NCBI RefSeq assembly: GCF_003967015.1
Contig: NZ_AP017560.1
Location: 2,790,001 to 2,854,000, forward strand
Reading direction: 5' to 3'
DNA: 64,000 bases
Origin: Pseudanabaena sp. ABRG5-3
GTDB lineage: Bacteria > Cyanobacteriota > Cyanobacteriia > Pseudanabaenales > Pseudanabaenaceae
Shown: one piece after another, positions 7,856 through 16,068 of the stretch
How the letters are laid out: each line of letters opens with the position of its first letter
How positions within the stretch are numbered: the stretch's first letter is position 1
Notes under the pieces: model-generated
The model's input: the letters and a program-made list of their open reading frames with translations, nothing else
Database searches by the model: none
Told to the model about the DNA's origin: nothing
Made by a program: the position numbers and the translations under genes

Positions 7856-8944
7856 ATGGATAGATTAGCACAAGCTAACTCTAGGCTAAAAGAAGATAGA
7901 TCGAGATGCTCGATTGAGCAGAGAGGCGATCGCTTATTGCTTAGGGCAACTTTGCCCCCAAAGCCAAGCGCATCGCGACAGGATTGGCATAGGCAAAGAA
8001 TATTTTTAAAGGTCAACGCAACGGCGGCGGGCATAGCATTTGCAGAATCTGAGGCTAGGAAAATAAGCGCCCTGCTCGATCAAGGTCTATTTGACTGGAC
8101 ACCCTACCTAGCGATCGACAAAGAGGGCGAATTAACTTTTGACCAATGGCTAGAAAAATTTAGGCAGCATAAATTAGCACAAGGTATCAGCGAAACCACT
8201 TGGAAAAAAGACTACGCAGACTCAATAAAAATTCTGGAAGATTTTGAAATCGAAAAGGCGATTGCCGCAATTTACAAAATCACACCTAACACCAGAAAAA
8301 GACATCGTACCTGCTTTGCAATTTCCGCTTTTTTTAAATTTGCAGGAATGCAAATAGACCTCAAGCCATACAAGGGGAACTATTCGCCAGCAACGGTCGA
8401 GCCTCGCGACATCCCAACCGATGCAGTCATTCAAGATTGGTACTTTAAAATAAAGGCCACTTTATGGGCTTCATCATTTGGCATCCTAGCAACCTACGGC
8501 ATCAGACCTGAAGAGTTAACCCTGCTAGACTTTGCCGAGATGCCAGTACTGATCGTGCATGGCGACAAGTCCAATAATAGCGATCGGCGAGTTTACCCGA
8601 TCTACCCTGAATGGGTTGACCTATTCGATCTAAATAACTGTGTAATGCCTCGTACTCAAAATACTGGTAAGCAGTGCTGTCACCAATTTTCTAGATACAA
8701 AATCCCATTTACCCCCTACGATTTGCGCCATGCTTGGGCCATTAGATCGATGGAGTTCGGTTTACCTTTAGAATTGGCAGCCGAGCAAATGGGTCATACT
8801 ATGCTGATTCATTCGCAGACTTACCACAAGTGGATAAGCGATCGCCACCACAAGCAGGTATTTGATCGCATCATGGCGAAACCAGACAGGATAACACCGC
8901 CAATTGCTACGAGTAGATTAGTTTTGATTAATGGAGGGGCTTAA
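7856..8944 (+). CDS. int: Tyrosine recombinase (island integrase)
   Basis: I start at ATG 7856 (362 residues); the frame is open further upstream but that lies in the 7805-7828 hairpin. The N-terminal half is an arm-binding and core-binding region (LTFDQWLEKFRQHKLAQG is SAM-like). The catalytic half shows the first Arg in TYGIRPEELTLLD, a Lys in HGDKSNNSDRR, the HxxR box in YDLRHAWAIR, and MGHT with the nucleophile Tyr in QTYHKW. The gene lies next to the left att site, as usual for integrases of integrative elements, and should catalyse integration and excision at CGCACATAGTGCG. Confidence 0.88.
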   Translation: MDRLAQANSRLKEDRSRCSIEQRGDRLLLRATLPPKPSASRQDWHRQRIFLKVNATAAGIAFAESEARKISALLDQGLFDWTPYLAIDKEGELTFDQWLEKFRQHKLAQGISETTWKKDYADSIKILEDFEIEKAIAAIYKITPNTRKRHRTCFAISAFFKFAGMQIDLKPYKGNYSPATVEPRDIPTDAVIQDWYFKIKATLWASSFGILATYGIRPEELTLLDFAEMPVLIVHGDKSNNSDRRVYPIYPEWVDLFDLNNCVMPRTQNTGKQCCHQFSRYKIPFTPYDLRHAWAIRSMEFGLPLELAAEQMGHTMLIHSQTYHKWISDRHHKQVFDRIMAKPDRITPPIATSRLVLINGGA

Positions 8945-8947
8945 TAT

Positions 8948-9382
8948 ATGGGAAATGCGGATTCTCTAGTCTTTGTATTATGGTCAACATTTTTCAACGC
9001 AATGGTTATTTGGCTAGTCAAAGACACTAAGCCTGTATTTTTCAGGTTCATCCTACTTTTATTCATGTTTTACTTTATGCAGTCAAACCTTGTTAATCTT
9101 GCAAAGCTTGTTGGTCATCCCTTGCAAATAACAATTCCTACTCAAATCTCGCTTTCTATTTTTCTTGCTTGGTTTACTTCTTTACTGAATCAAAATAAAC
9201 AGGTGTCAGCGCAATCATCAAGCCAAAGAACCTATCTAGAAGTAGTCACAGAACTTTTGCAGGGCGATCGCGCCGCAGCAATCAGATTGTTTAATTACAA
9301 CAAGGAAAAATTTGGCGGCAAAACAGATGAATGGCTATGGCAGAAAGTAATTAGAGATATCGAAAGGGATAGGCGCTACTAA
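8948..9382 (+). CDS. Small membrane protein of the island, unknown function
   Basis: This 144-residue protein begins 3 bases after the integrase stop, so the two are probably co-transcribed. It has three hydrophobic stretches in the first 90 residues (about 6-23, 29-50, 62-80) and a soluble C-terminal tail of about 55 residues (YLEVVTELLQGDRAAAIRLF). The tail pattern resembles a small helical domain seen at the C-terminus of other cyanobacterial unknown proteins. No family was recognised. A lysis or membrane-exclusion role is possible but unsupported. Confidence 0.6.
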   Translation: MGNADSLVFVLWSTFFNAMVIWLVKDTKPVFFRFILLLFMFYFMQSNLVNLAKLVGHPLQITIPTQISLSIFLAWFTSLLNQNKQVSAQSSSQRTYLEVVTELLQGDRAAAIRLFNYNKEKFGGKTDEWLWQKVIRDIERDRRY

Positions 9383-9612
9383 GAAAGGCGATCGCCTTTT
9401 TGTTGGGGTGGACGCGGGAAACCTATATACCAGCAAATTTCACAATACAAATCTATGTGGGCATGGTACATAGACTCATCAAACATCCAAGGATTTAGCC
9501 ACATTTTTATCAAAGTGTATCCGTCATAAGCGCCTTTAACCTCTTCAGCCAATCCATAGAGGTAGCACTTGATGAAAGAAAAAAATCGAAGAAACCATAA
9601 TTTTGTATTCAT
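9379..9612 (-). CDS. Small hypothetical protein, last gene of the minus-strand block
   Basis: Starting at ATG 9612 gives 77 residues, Trp- and Tyr-rich, with one or two weakly hydrophobic helices (FLRFFSFIKCYLYGL) and the C-terminus RPPQQKGDRLS. It overlaps the end of the convergent membrane-protein gene by 4 bp. The DNA encoding PPQQ (TGTTGGGGTGGA, 9401-9412) repeats at 9660-9671 in the end of the upstream gene, suggesting a duplicated or recombined 3' end. It could be a chance frame; composition is protein-like but I recognise nothing. Confidence 0.4.
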   Translation of the reverse strand: MNTKLWFLRFFSFIKCYLYGLAEEVKGAYDGYTLIKMWLNPWMFDESMYHAHIDLYCEICWYIGFPRPPQQKGDRLS

Positions 9613-9654
9613 ACCCAAATTGTAAAAGGCGATCGCTAAATTAGCGGATCGCCT

Positions 9655-10047
9655 TTACTGTTGGGGTGGAGTATTACAAAAATATTGCGATCGCCTTTCG
9701 TTACCATCCCACTGATTAGTGGGTAAATAAGTGGCACGTTCACGACGGATTTGATTGAGTTCAATAAGAACCTCTTTGTCAACCTCAGCGCTTTGATGAA
9801 TAATTTGCCGCAATTCTTGAATAAGAGCTTGGATGACATCGCGTTCCTCATTAACCCTTGTAAGTAAATTCTGGAAAACAATATCAAACTGCTCTCGTTC
9901 ACGGTTGATACGTTCCTGCTCATTTTTCTGTTCGCGCTTCGATCTCTCGACTGCGATCGCCGCCATTTCTGTATAGTAATTTCTTGCTAAAACACCAACC
10001 CAACCAACGCCGCCAATAATAGCCAGTGATGCCGGGTCCATACTCAT
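9655..10047 (-). CDS. Membrane-anchored coiled-coil protein of the island
   Basis: The 130-residue protein has an N-terminal hydrophobic segment (residues 6-24, LAIIGGVGWVGVLARNY) and then a long charged helix from about 30 to 110 (RSKREQKNEQERINREREQ), predicted coiled coil. It ends in FCNTPPQQ. The start overlaps the stop of the upstream gene by 4 bp (ATGA), so it belongs to the minus-strand operon. The architecture (one membrane helix plus coiled coil) fits spanin- or scaffold-like small proteins, but no homology is evident. Confidence 0.6.
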   Translation of the reverse strand: MSMDPASLAIIGGVGWVGVLARNYYTEMAAIAVERSKREQKNEQERINREREQFDIVFQNLLTRVNEERDVIQALIQELRQIIHQSAEVDKEVLIELNQIRRERATYLPTNQWDGNERRSQYFCNTPPQQ

Positions 10048-10400
10048 GATCCTGTATATCCAAAAATTGAAATAGTCGCCTGAGACAGTCTTTTTGCTAA
10101 ACGAAAGCGCAAAGAAAAAGGCGGAAATGGTTCCAGAAAAACAACCCGATCTTGATTTAGGTAAATAGAATAATCTTTGATTTCAGCCGACACATTACCA
10201 GCATTTATGATTTGACTAAAGTTACCCGCCCACTTACGAGAAGAAGTGAATTGAGTGCTGGTAACTTTAATCCTGATACCCACCTGATTAAACGAAGGGG
10301 TATCGAAAGTGGCAATTGGGAGCTGCAAGAAATCAAAGAATTCAGCCGTAAAGCTTTGCAGATACACTAATTGCCACAAACTAGGATTTGATAAATCCAT
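10044..10400 (-). CDS. Beta-rich unknown protein of the island
   Basis: A 118-residue protein without signal or membrane segments. Alternating polar and hydrophobic residues (GIRIKVTSTQFTSSRKW, DYSIYLNQDRVVFLEPF) suggest a beta-sandwich. Its start directly abuts the stop of the preceding paralogue gene and its stop overlaps the next start. Position inside a block of short co-oriented genes is compatible with a virion or surface component, which is inference only. Confidence 0.6.
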   Translation of the reverse strand: MDLSNPSLWQLVYLQSFTAEFFDFLQLPIATFDTPSFNQVGIRIKVTSTQFTSSRKWAGNFSQIINAGNVSAEIKDYSIYLNQDRVVFLEPFPPFSLRFRLAKRLSQATISIFGYTGS

Positions 10401-10769
10401 CTAGACCACGCTGATCACAGTCCAGTCACGAGTAGTAACGCCACCAAGCTTAAGTGTCTTACCCTTTAAACCAGTGGAACCATCCTTAGCAGTAGTAACC
10501 GATTGTTTGTCGCAAATTAGCTCAATCTGTCTGGTTTCCTCGTCGTCACCAGTTCCACGACGGACTGTAACTTTTAGTAATTGAGCGGCAGTAGATTTAC
10601 CCGCAAGACGCTTGGTGATTGGGATAATCTCATCAGCAGATGAAGAAGCAGCAACACCCAAAATAGTGCCGATCGTCGCATTGTAGATCTCTGGATCGAG
10701 GCGAAACTTCAAAGCGGCTCCAGTAGAGCTGCCGATTGGAATAAAACGATCTTCTAGCTTTGTAGCCAT
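10401..10769 (-). CDS. Unknown island protein, paralogue of the 10818-11165 product
   Basis: The 122-residue protein shares a clear pattern with its neighbour: VTVRRG...RQIELICDKQSVTT...LKGKTLKLGGVTTRDWTVISVV against VSVSKG...RRVPLICDLEKLTT...LKGKSLNLGITPTAWAVKRVSNG. The shared core is LICD, LKGK-LxLG and TxxW-V. It is small, beta-rich and positively charged, with no membrane helix. Tandem paralogues of this size in a structural-type operon could be coat or fibre subunits; I cannot place them in a known family. Confidence 0.65.
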   Translation of the reverse strand: MATKLEDRFIPIGSSTGAALKFRLDPEIYNATIGTILGVAASSSADEIIPITKRLAGKSTAAQLLKVTVRRGTGDDEETRQIELICDKQSVTTAKDGSTGLKGKTLKLGGVTTRDWTVISVV

Positions 10770-10817
10770 AATTTATTTATTGAAATGAATGATTTGTTTA
10801 GGAAAGAATAGAAAAAA

Positions 10818-11165
10818 TTAGCCGTTGCTAACTCGTTTTACAGCCCAAGCTGTGGGCGTAATGCCAAGATTTAATGATTTGCCTTTCAAAGCGGCTTCAA
10901 TAGTGGTCAGTTTTTCTAAGTCGCAAATCAAAGGAACCCTGCGAGACTTGCGGCCCTTGGACACACTTACCAATACGCGACCAACCTTATTACTACGTCT
11001 CGCTTGACGCTGTGAAACATCAATAATCGTAGATCCAGCAGGCGGCTCTGTTTGTGTCAAACCAGTAGCTAAAGCGATATCAGAATCGTAGATAGTTTTG
11101 TCTACTTGAAGGCGAAAAAAGGTGTTTGTATTCACCTTGACCAAAAATGGATCTAGTCCAGCCAT
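10818..11165 (-). CDS. Unknown island protein, paralogue of the 10401-10769 product
   Basis: A 115-residue basic protein (RQARRSNKVGRVLVSVSKGRKSRR) that shares the LICD...LKGK-LxLG...TxxWxV core with the downstream protein, so the two arose by duplication. It follows a 126-bp gap after the 285-residue gene; that gap (11166-11291) may hold a promoter but no clear one was seen. No signal peptide. The duplication and subsequent divergence suggest two subunits of one assembly. Confidence 0.65.
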   Translation of the reverse strand: MAGLDPFLVKVNTNTFFRLQVDKTIYDSDIALATGLTQTEPPAGSTIIDVSQRQARRSNKVGRVLVSVSKGRKSRRVPLICDLEKLTTIEAALKGKSLNLGITPTAWAVKRVSNG

Positions 11166-11291
11166 AAAAAATAATTACTTAACGTTAAAGCCATATCACC
11201 ACACCCCGAAAGCCTTGGCAATACTACAGCGTAGCTACAGTTGATGGTCTGAAACCTATAGGTTTCTGGTTTACTTGTCGATGAATCTCCA

Positions 11292-12149
11292 CTAAACCGA
11301 GCGACTAATCAGGGGTATCTTTTTAAATTTCCCAAAAGTCACATATGCGGTTTTTAGATAGCAAGTAGCAATTGGACGCTGCTTGGGTAGTTTCTCTGGA
11401 ACGGTCAAAATATTGATAGTTTGCGTAATTGAGAAATTTTTTTCACTTGTACTTGTTGTTAACCTATCCCAGTCGGGCGTTTTGTCCCTCACTGCCAGCA
11501 CTTTTGTGATCACCTCTTTGGCTTCAGTTTCACTAACTAAACTCAAAATAAATTCAAATCCATTCTCTTTATCGCGGTAGCTATATTTATTCCTTCCTTT
11601 TTCCAATCTATAAGTAGAAGGAAAAGCTATATTAATTTCGCGCCTGAGTTCGCTTAAATCGGTTTGGGTGATTGAGCTGATAGTCTTTTCGGTAATTCTA
11701 AAACTTATCAAAGCATCAACTCTTCTTCGCCTTGCTAGTATTGCGGTTGACTTCTTTTCAATGAAATGCAGATGTACGTGAGGCTTGCCAGTAGCGCTGA
11801 TGGGGATATCATCATAATTAGGCAGCAATACAGGAGCATCAGGATCTTTCATGTACTCTAAAATCTTTGCTTTCACCCACATGTCTGCAAAAGAGTCATT
11901 GTCTTCTATTAAGCAGTCAGTTCTAAGCACTCTGCGCGGTGAGTCCAATGCAGTGACCTTGCTAGGGTCGTATGGAGTGCCGTCGGTGGGGGCATCATAT
12001 ACATCTGCAAATACTTCCCTAACTTCTCTATTATGGAGCTGCCTAAGCGTATTCTGGCGGCGCTCAAATGGACTGCTAGCCTGTAGATTGCTGCCAGTTG
12101 GGTTTAATGGCTGATCTTGATTCTTCCCAACAGTAATTTTTGCGGACAT
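11292..12149 (-). CDS. Unknown 285-residue island protein
   Basis: No family recognised. The N-terminal 45 residues are polar and probably disordered; the remainder looks alpha/beta (HVHLHFIEKKSTAILARRRR, then LISFRITEKTISSITQTDL). Motif FILSLVSETEAKEVITKVLAVRD looks like a compact domain core. It overlaps the 634-residue gene by one base (TAATG-type junction). Being directly coupled to the largest gene, it may encode a partner of that protein. Confidence 0.65.
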   Translation of the reverse strand: MSAKITVGKNQDQPLNPTGSNLQASSPFERRQNTLRQLHNREVREVFADVYDAPTDGTPYDPSKVTALDSPRRVLRTDCLIEDNDSFADMWVKAKILEYMKDPDAPVLLPNYDDIPISATGKPHVHLHFIEKKSTAILARRRRVDALISFRITEKTISSITQTDLSELRREINIAFPSTYRLEKGRNKYSYRDKENGFEFILSLVSETEAKEVITKVLAVRDKTPDWDRLTTSTSEKNFSITQTINILTVPEKLPKQRPIATCYLKTAYVTFGKFKKIPLISRSV

Positions 12150-14053
12150 CAGTTTGTTTCCTCAGGCGCTCTAACAATTGAGAAATCATTAATCTTGAAA
12201 ACGCTCTCTTCTCTTTTCTCTTGCTTTGCATCCGATTCAGGCTTGTTTTCGGGCGCTCCAGTACCTACGGGCTTGTTTTTCAGGGCATTTTCAAGCTCTT
12301 GGCGATTGGTTTTCAATTCGTTAACGGATTGTTGGACACTAACGATATTTCCAGTAATCGCCGCGACGTTTGATGTCCCTTGCTCCAGTGCCTCGAGCTT
12401 ATCCATGAAGGCGTTAAACCTAGTCACGTTCTGGCTTTGCGCCCCATAGGCATCCTCGCGAACCATACCAGCATTTCTGAGGGCATTCATTAGGGTTCCT
12501 ACTCGATTACTCGTCAGCTCAGCAATCGCCGTTGTACTATCGAGAATGTTTTGAACATTTGAGAGCAAATTAATTCCAGATTGATAGACACGATTTGCCT
12601 GTATCCAAGTCTCTGTCAGCGCTGTATAGTTTGCATTTCCGATAATTCCTTTGATTAAATTTTCAAAGGACTTTCCGATTATTTGAGTTACCCCTTGCTG
12701 GTTCCCATCTTTATCTTTAATCTGCAATCCTAAAGCTTGTAACCCACTATCTAAGGCACTTCCAAGGGTATCGCCAATTCCCCTAGTAAGCATTACAGCA
12801 TTGTGAATCACCGTGATCATGGTGATGTACTGCATTGCTTTATCTATCAGCGAATTGTTCCATAGAGCGCCAACCCTATCAAATATCTCACCAGCTTTAG
12901 AAAGGATGCTTGCGAGTACACCTTTTTGAGCTTGCTGTTCAACTGCTATAACAGTGAGTGCAGCAGATTGGGCGGCGGCGTTGGTGTCTCTAGCCACTTG
13001 CGCCGCGTCTAATTTTGCCTCTAAGGGATTCTTAATAGCATCCTTAAGTTGTGAAGTACAGCTCGGAGATTGCAATGATCTGCAACTGCCCGTTTGCGCG
13101 GCGTTTTCAAGATTTTGAGTACTTGTATTGTTCTTGATGTCATTGATGTTATTGCTGATAGTCCCTTGACTGGCTTGAATTACACCAAGAATAGAGCCAA
13201 TCTCAAATAGCTTGGTGTTGATATTTCCCAATTCTGAAGGAGTTGGCACGAAAGGCGATCGCCTGTCTTCTTCCTTTTTGGGAGTAGTGGGTGGTCTCTT
13301 GGGTGTGATATCGGGAAGGTTTGGAGTCAGGATTGGAGCTTTAAGCTTAGGATCTAAATTCATTGCGAAACCTTCACCAAGCCTGATAGAGCCAATGCCT
13401 AAAGCCGCTCTACCATCAAGAGGCTTGCCATTACCCCACCCCAACGCTGGCGAAAAATTGGGAGGGGTAATCACAGGCATATTGCGCTGTTTCCGATCTA
13501 GCTCACTCTCTGTACCCGAAAAGCCACTAGATTCAGTGCTAGTCGGGGTTTCTATGCTTACATCGGGCAAACCATCAAGGCGAATAATAGAATTAATTCT
13601 GATTCCTATTACATCCCTACCCAATCCGTAATATGAATTGCCGCCGCGGTTAAGCCTTTGGGAGCCATCCATATATGGTAGATACCAATTACCACCCTCT
13701 TTGTAGGGAATCCCTATCTTTCCTTGCAGGTCTCTGGTTTCGGTATTACCTACGCCTTGACTAACGAGGTCAGTAAAGTTGACTCGGTACATTATGCCCG
13801 AAACCTGTCCGCCATTAAAGGGGGGTGGTTCTGATACGGTGCGTTTTCCTGCGATTGCCTCAACCTTTGCAAGCTGAGTCCCCAAAAAGCTGTAGCCGCC
13901 AGCTCTGCCTATTATTTCTGTGGCAATTGTGCCAACGGCTATGGGAACCAGAATAGCGCCGCCGATGGTAACTGGTTTTGGGAGTGACGCTGGACTTATA
14001 TATCCCGAAACAGCGCTAGTTCCCAGTGTGGGAGTATAAGGCGATGCAAGCAT
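12149..14053 (-). CDS. Large unknown island protein (634 residues), possible structural or tail-like protein
   Basis: The largest gene of the island. Residues 25-50 are hydrophobic with Gly (VTIGGAILVPIAVGTIATEI). A Pro-rich linker with PKRPPTTPKKEE lies near residue 250, then a long helical region to the end with hydrophobic Ala/Ile-rich segments (AALTVIAVEQQAQKGVLASI; MQYITMITVIHNAVML) and a C-terminal coiled coil (VQQSVNELKTNRQELENALK). Two close cysteines (SCRSLQSPSC) could form a disulfide. This modular, helix-rich shape recalls tape-measure or injection proteins, but no motif proves it. Confidence 0.6.
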   Translation of the reverse strand: MLASPYTPTLGTSAVSGYISPASLPKPVTIGGAILVPIAVGTIATEIIGRAGGYSFLGTQLAKVEAIAGKRTVSEPPPFNGGQVSGIMYRVNFTDLVSQGVGNTETRDLQGKIGIPYKEGGNWYLPYMDGSQRLNRGGNSYYGLGRDVIGIRINSIIRLDGLPDVSIETPTSTESSGFSGTESELDRKQRNMPVITPPNFSPALGWGNGKPLDGRAALGIGSIRLGEGFAMNLDPKLKAPILTPNLPDITPKRPPTTPKKEEDRRSPFVPTPSELGNINTKLFEIGSILGVIQASQGTISNNINDIKNNTSTQNLENAAQTGSCRSLQSPSCTSQLKDAIKNPLEAKLDAAQVARDTNAAAQSAALTVIAVEQQAQKGVLASILSKAGEIFDRVGALWNNSLIDKAMQYITMITVIHNAVMLTRGIGDTLGSALDSGLQALGLQIKDKDGNQQGVTQIIGKSFENLIKGIIGNANYTALTETWIQANRVYQSGINLLSNVQNILDSTTAIAELTSNRVGTLMNALRNAGMVREDAYGAQSQNVTRFNAFMDKLEALEQGTSNVAAITGNIVSVQQSVNELKTNRQELENALKNKPVGTGAPENKPESDAKQEKREESVFKINDFSIVRAPEETN

Positions 14054-14056
14054 TTT

Positions 14057-14365
14057 TTAGCCTAGTAGGTATGAAGGGGCGGCAGTAGACGACACTTCTT
14101 GAAGGGTTTTCCAAGTGGGCAAACTCAAGCCTATTTTGGTTGGATCGATCTTCACGATCGCTACCGACTGCTGACGTTGGATGCCCTCACTATCAGGGAA
14201 ATCCCCAAAGCTACAGCTCTGCTCGGACGCATCACCAACCTTCCGAATAAATCGATCTTTTGTATTCGCCACACCCAAAACAATCGCACTCCAAGCATTT
14301 AGCTCTTCAAAAGTGGTGATTTGTCTTGTACCAGTTGGAAGCATGGAAGAGTTGAAGGCTGTCAT
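14057..14365 (-). CDS. Unknown 102-residue island protein, first gene of the minus-strand block
   Basis: A small soluble protein (TTFEELNAWSAIVLGVANTK; DRFIRKVGDASEQSCSFG) starting the leftward operon, 3 bp before the 634-residue gene. No family recognised. The divergent intergenic region upstream (14366-14574) carries palindromes and would hold its promoter. Confidence 0.6.
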   Translation of the reverse strand: MTAFNSSMLPTGTRQITTFEELNAWSAIVLGVANTKDRFIRKVGDASEQSCSFGDFPDSEGIQRQQSVAIVKIDPTKIGLSLPTWKTLQEVSSTAAPSYLLG

Positions 14366-14420
14366 TTGATTTTTTTAATTCGATAACAGCATTAAATCTG
14401 TCCCCGAAATTATTCGCAAT

Positions 14421-14569
14421 TTGACGGTTAGTGTCTCACTTCTACATAGAAATGAGAATATTAAAATTGCTCTGTGATTTAGCTAGGATAAGCATTTCGG
14501 GGTATAAATAGGAGTGAGTGTTTTTTATCTTCTCTCACTTGTTTATCCATTTGAAATTAAAGTGAGAAG
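14421..14569. promoter_or_regulatory. Divergent control region with repeated TCTCACTT boxes
   Basis: 14434-14457 is an imperfect palindrome (TCTCACTTCTACATAGAAATGAGA read as two arms around ACAT). TCTCACTT recurs at 14533-14540 and inverted as AAGTGAGAAG at 14560-14569, just before the small recombinase ATG. TTGACG at 14421 and TACATA at 14443 could be a rightward -35/-10. The boxes look like operators for a regulator acting on both the leftward block and the rightward recombinase. Confidence 0.5.
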
Positions 14570-14574
14570 TTGTA

Positions 14575-15177
14575 ATGGGGAAGAATAATCGATTCGGTCA
14601 AGCGGAAATTTTGAATGATGCCGAGCTGGACAGAATTTTTAAGCATCTGAAAAATCGTGAGCATAAATTATTTTTTGCCATTGCCAGATATTCGGGGGAA
14701 AGATTTGGCGCGATCGCTAAATTAAAAATCAGTGATGTCTATGGACCCGGCTATGTACCACTTGATGAGCTAACTTTTCCTGCGAATATTCGCAAGGCAT
14801 CTCCCAACGGCGATCGCTCGACTCGTCAGGTCATGGTATTTGAACGCTTTGCCGAAGCATTGACCATTTACAAGCCACGCGATCGCTACCCCGATCTACT
14901 ATGGCTTTTCCCAAGCAGCATCAAGGAAGGAAAACACATTAGCTGGTCTGCTGCTGATAAGTGGTTACGTGCTGCGGTTGAACGCGCTGGTCTATCCCAT
15001 CGTGGTATTTCTGGGCATAGTTTGCGGCGCTCGTTCATCACGAAGCTATATGAAAGTGGTATGGACATTCACCAACTGCAACAGGTCACAGGGCATAAGT
15101 CGATCTCTGTGCTTCAGAAATACATCGGTAAGAATCCTGTGAAGCTCAAAGAGTCAATGTCTAAGATTTTTGCCTAG
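14575..15177 (+). CDS. Minimal tyrosine recombinase (catalytic domain only)
   Basis: The 200-residue protein covers essentially the catalytic domain: first Arg in YSGERFGAIAKLKISDV, HxxR box in ISGHSLRRSFITKL, and TGHKS followed by the nucleophile Tyr in LQKYIG. The usual N-terminal SAM-like core-binding domain is absent or reduced to about 15 residues. It is unlike the 362-residue integrase and is the second recombinase of the element. It could resolve replication multimers, invert a segment or assist integration. Its 3' end overlaps the convergent gene by 24 bp. Confidence 0.8.
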   Translation: MGKNNRFGQAEILNDAELDRIFKHLKNREHKLFFAIARYSGERFGAIAKLKISDVYGPGYVPLDELTFPANIRKASPNGDRSTRQVMVFERFAEALTIYKPRDRYPDLLWLFPSSIKEGKHISWSAADKWLRAAVERAGLSHRGISGHSLRRSFITKLYESGMDIHQLQQVTGHKSISVLQKYIGKNPVKLKESMSKIFA

Positions 15178-16068
15178 TGCTAAACATATTTCCTTTGCAG
15201 TTGCGCCCGATCGCCACAGGGTTTCTATGGACTCAACCATTTTGTTAGGAACGTGATGGTGTACGAGTTTTCCAGAAATTCCTACATAGACATAGCGCCT
15301 ATACCAGTAGGATTTTGCTCCCTTTATTACTGGCTGATAATGCTCAAAATAGCCGTGGAGATCGGGAGCTGCGGTTTCTGGAAAAGTATCGATTTTATTA
15401 GGCTTTTCCAGAAATTCTCTAAGGGTGTTAGAGCCTCTGTAGTGATATCTGTCGATTGTTCCGTCATCCCATGCGATCATCTGTCGCGTGATTTTTTTGC
15501 GCTTGTCGAATTGTTCCTCGGTAATAGTGCCGATCTTGCCTTCCATGCCAAAGCCCTTGGCAACAAAAACGACGCGATCTCCTACGGTTAAGTGAGCATC
15601 GGAGCCTTGCAGTATTTCTAAGCTTGGTGAGCCAAGCTCTAGATTATGGCTTTCGACGGTTTCACTGGTTTGGATGTTGATGCAGCGATCGCTTAGGTGA
15701 ACCACCTTGCCTATATTGCCGTTTTCAAGATTGCGAACATGATCACCCAGCTTGATTCCCACTGGTAAAGAGGGTTTAGGTTTGGGCTTTTTGGCTTTTT
15801 TGGGCTTAGAAATTTCTGGAAGAATATCGATTTTGCTAGGCTGTGGTGTTTGCGGTTCGAGCAAATCTGCGACTTTAACAAGCAGGTCTAATGAATATTC
15901 ACTTTCTTTGAGGTGTGGACATTCCATTTTTGGGAAGTCTTGCCATCTGATGTAGTAATGGGTTGCCATTTCCCACACGACCTCACCTATACCGCGCTGT
16001 TTTTGGTATGGCAATTCGGGCGACGCATAGGTAACGCGATCGCCTATCTCAAATTTTGGCTGCCTCAT
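15154..16068 (-). CDS. Protein with three SH3/KOW-like repeats, island, unknown function
   Basis: The 304-residue protein contains three units of the pattern GD-x-V...G-x-IG-x-V: near residues 7-45 (IGDRVTYASPELPYQ, GIGEVVWE), 105-130 (GDHVRNLENGNIGKVVHL) and 160-200 (GDRVVFVAKGFGMEGKIGTI). These resemble small SH3/KOW barrels. Lys/Pro-rich linkers (KPKKAKKPKPKPSLPVG) separate them. The C-terminal 70 residues (YWYRRYVYVG..., ATAKEICLALG) form another domain with a possible HTH-like end. Nucleic-acid binding is plausible. It overlaps the winged-helix gene by 4 bp and so is probably co-expressed with it. Confidence 0.65.
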   Translation of the reverse strand: MRQPKFEIGDRVTYASPELPYQKQRGIGEVVWEMATHYYIRWQDFPKMECPHLKESEYSLDLLVKVADLLEPQTPQPSKIDILPEISKPKKAKKPKPKPSLPVGIKLGDHVRNLENGNIGKVVHLSDRCINIQTSETVESHNLELGSPSLEILQGSDAHLTVGDRVVFVAKGFGMEGKIGTITEEQFDKRKKITRQMIAWDDGTIDRYHYRGSNTLREFLEKPNKIDTFPETAAPDLHGYFEHYQPVIKGAKSYWYRRYVYVGISGKLVHHHVPNKMVESIETLWRSGATAKEICLALGKNLRH

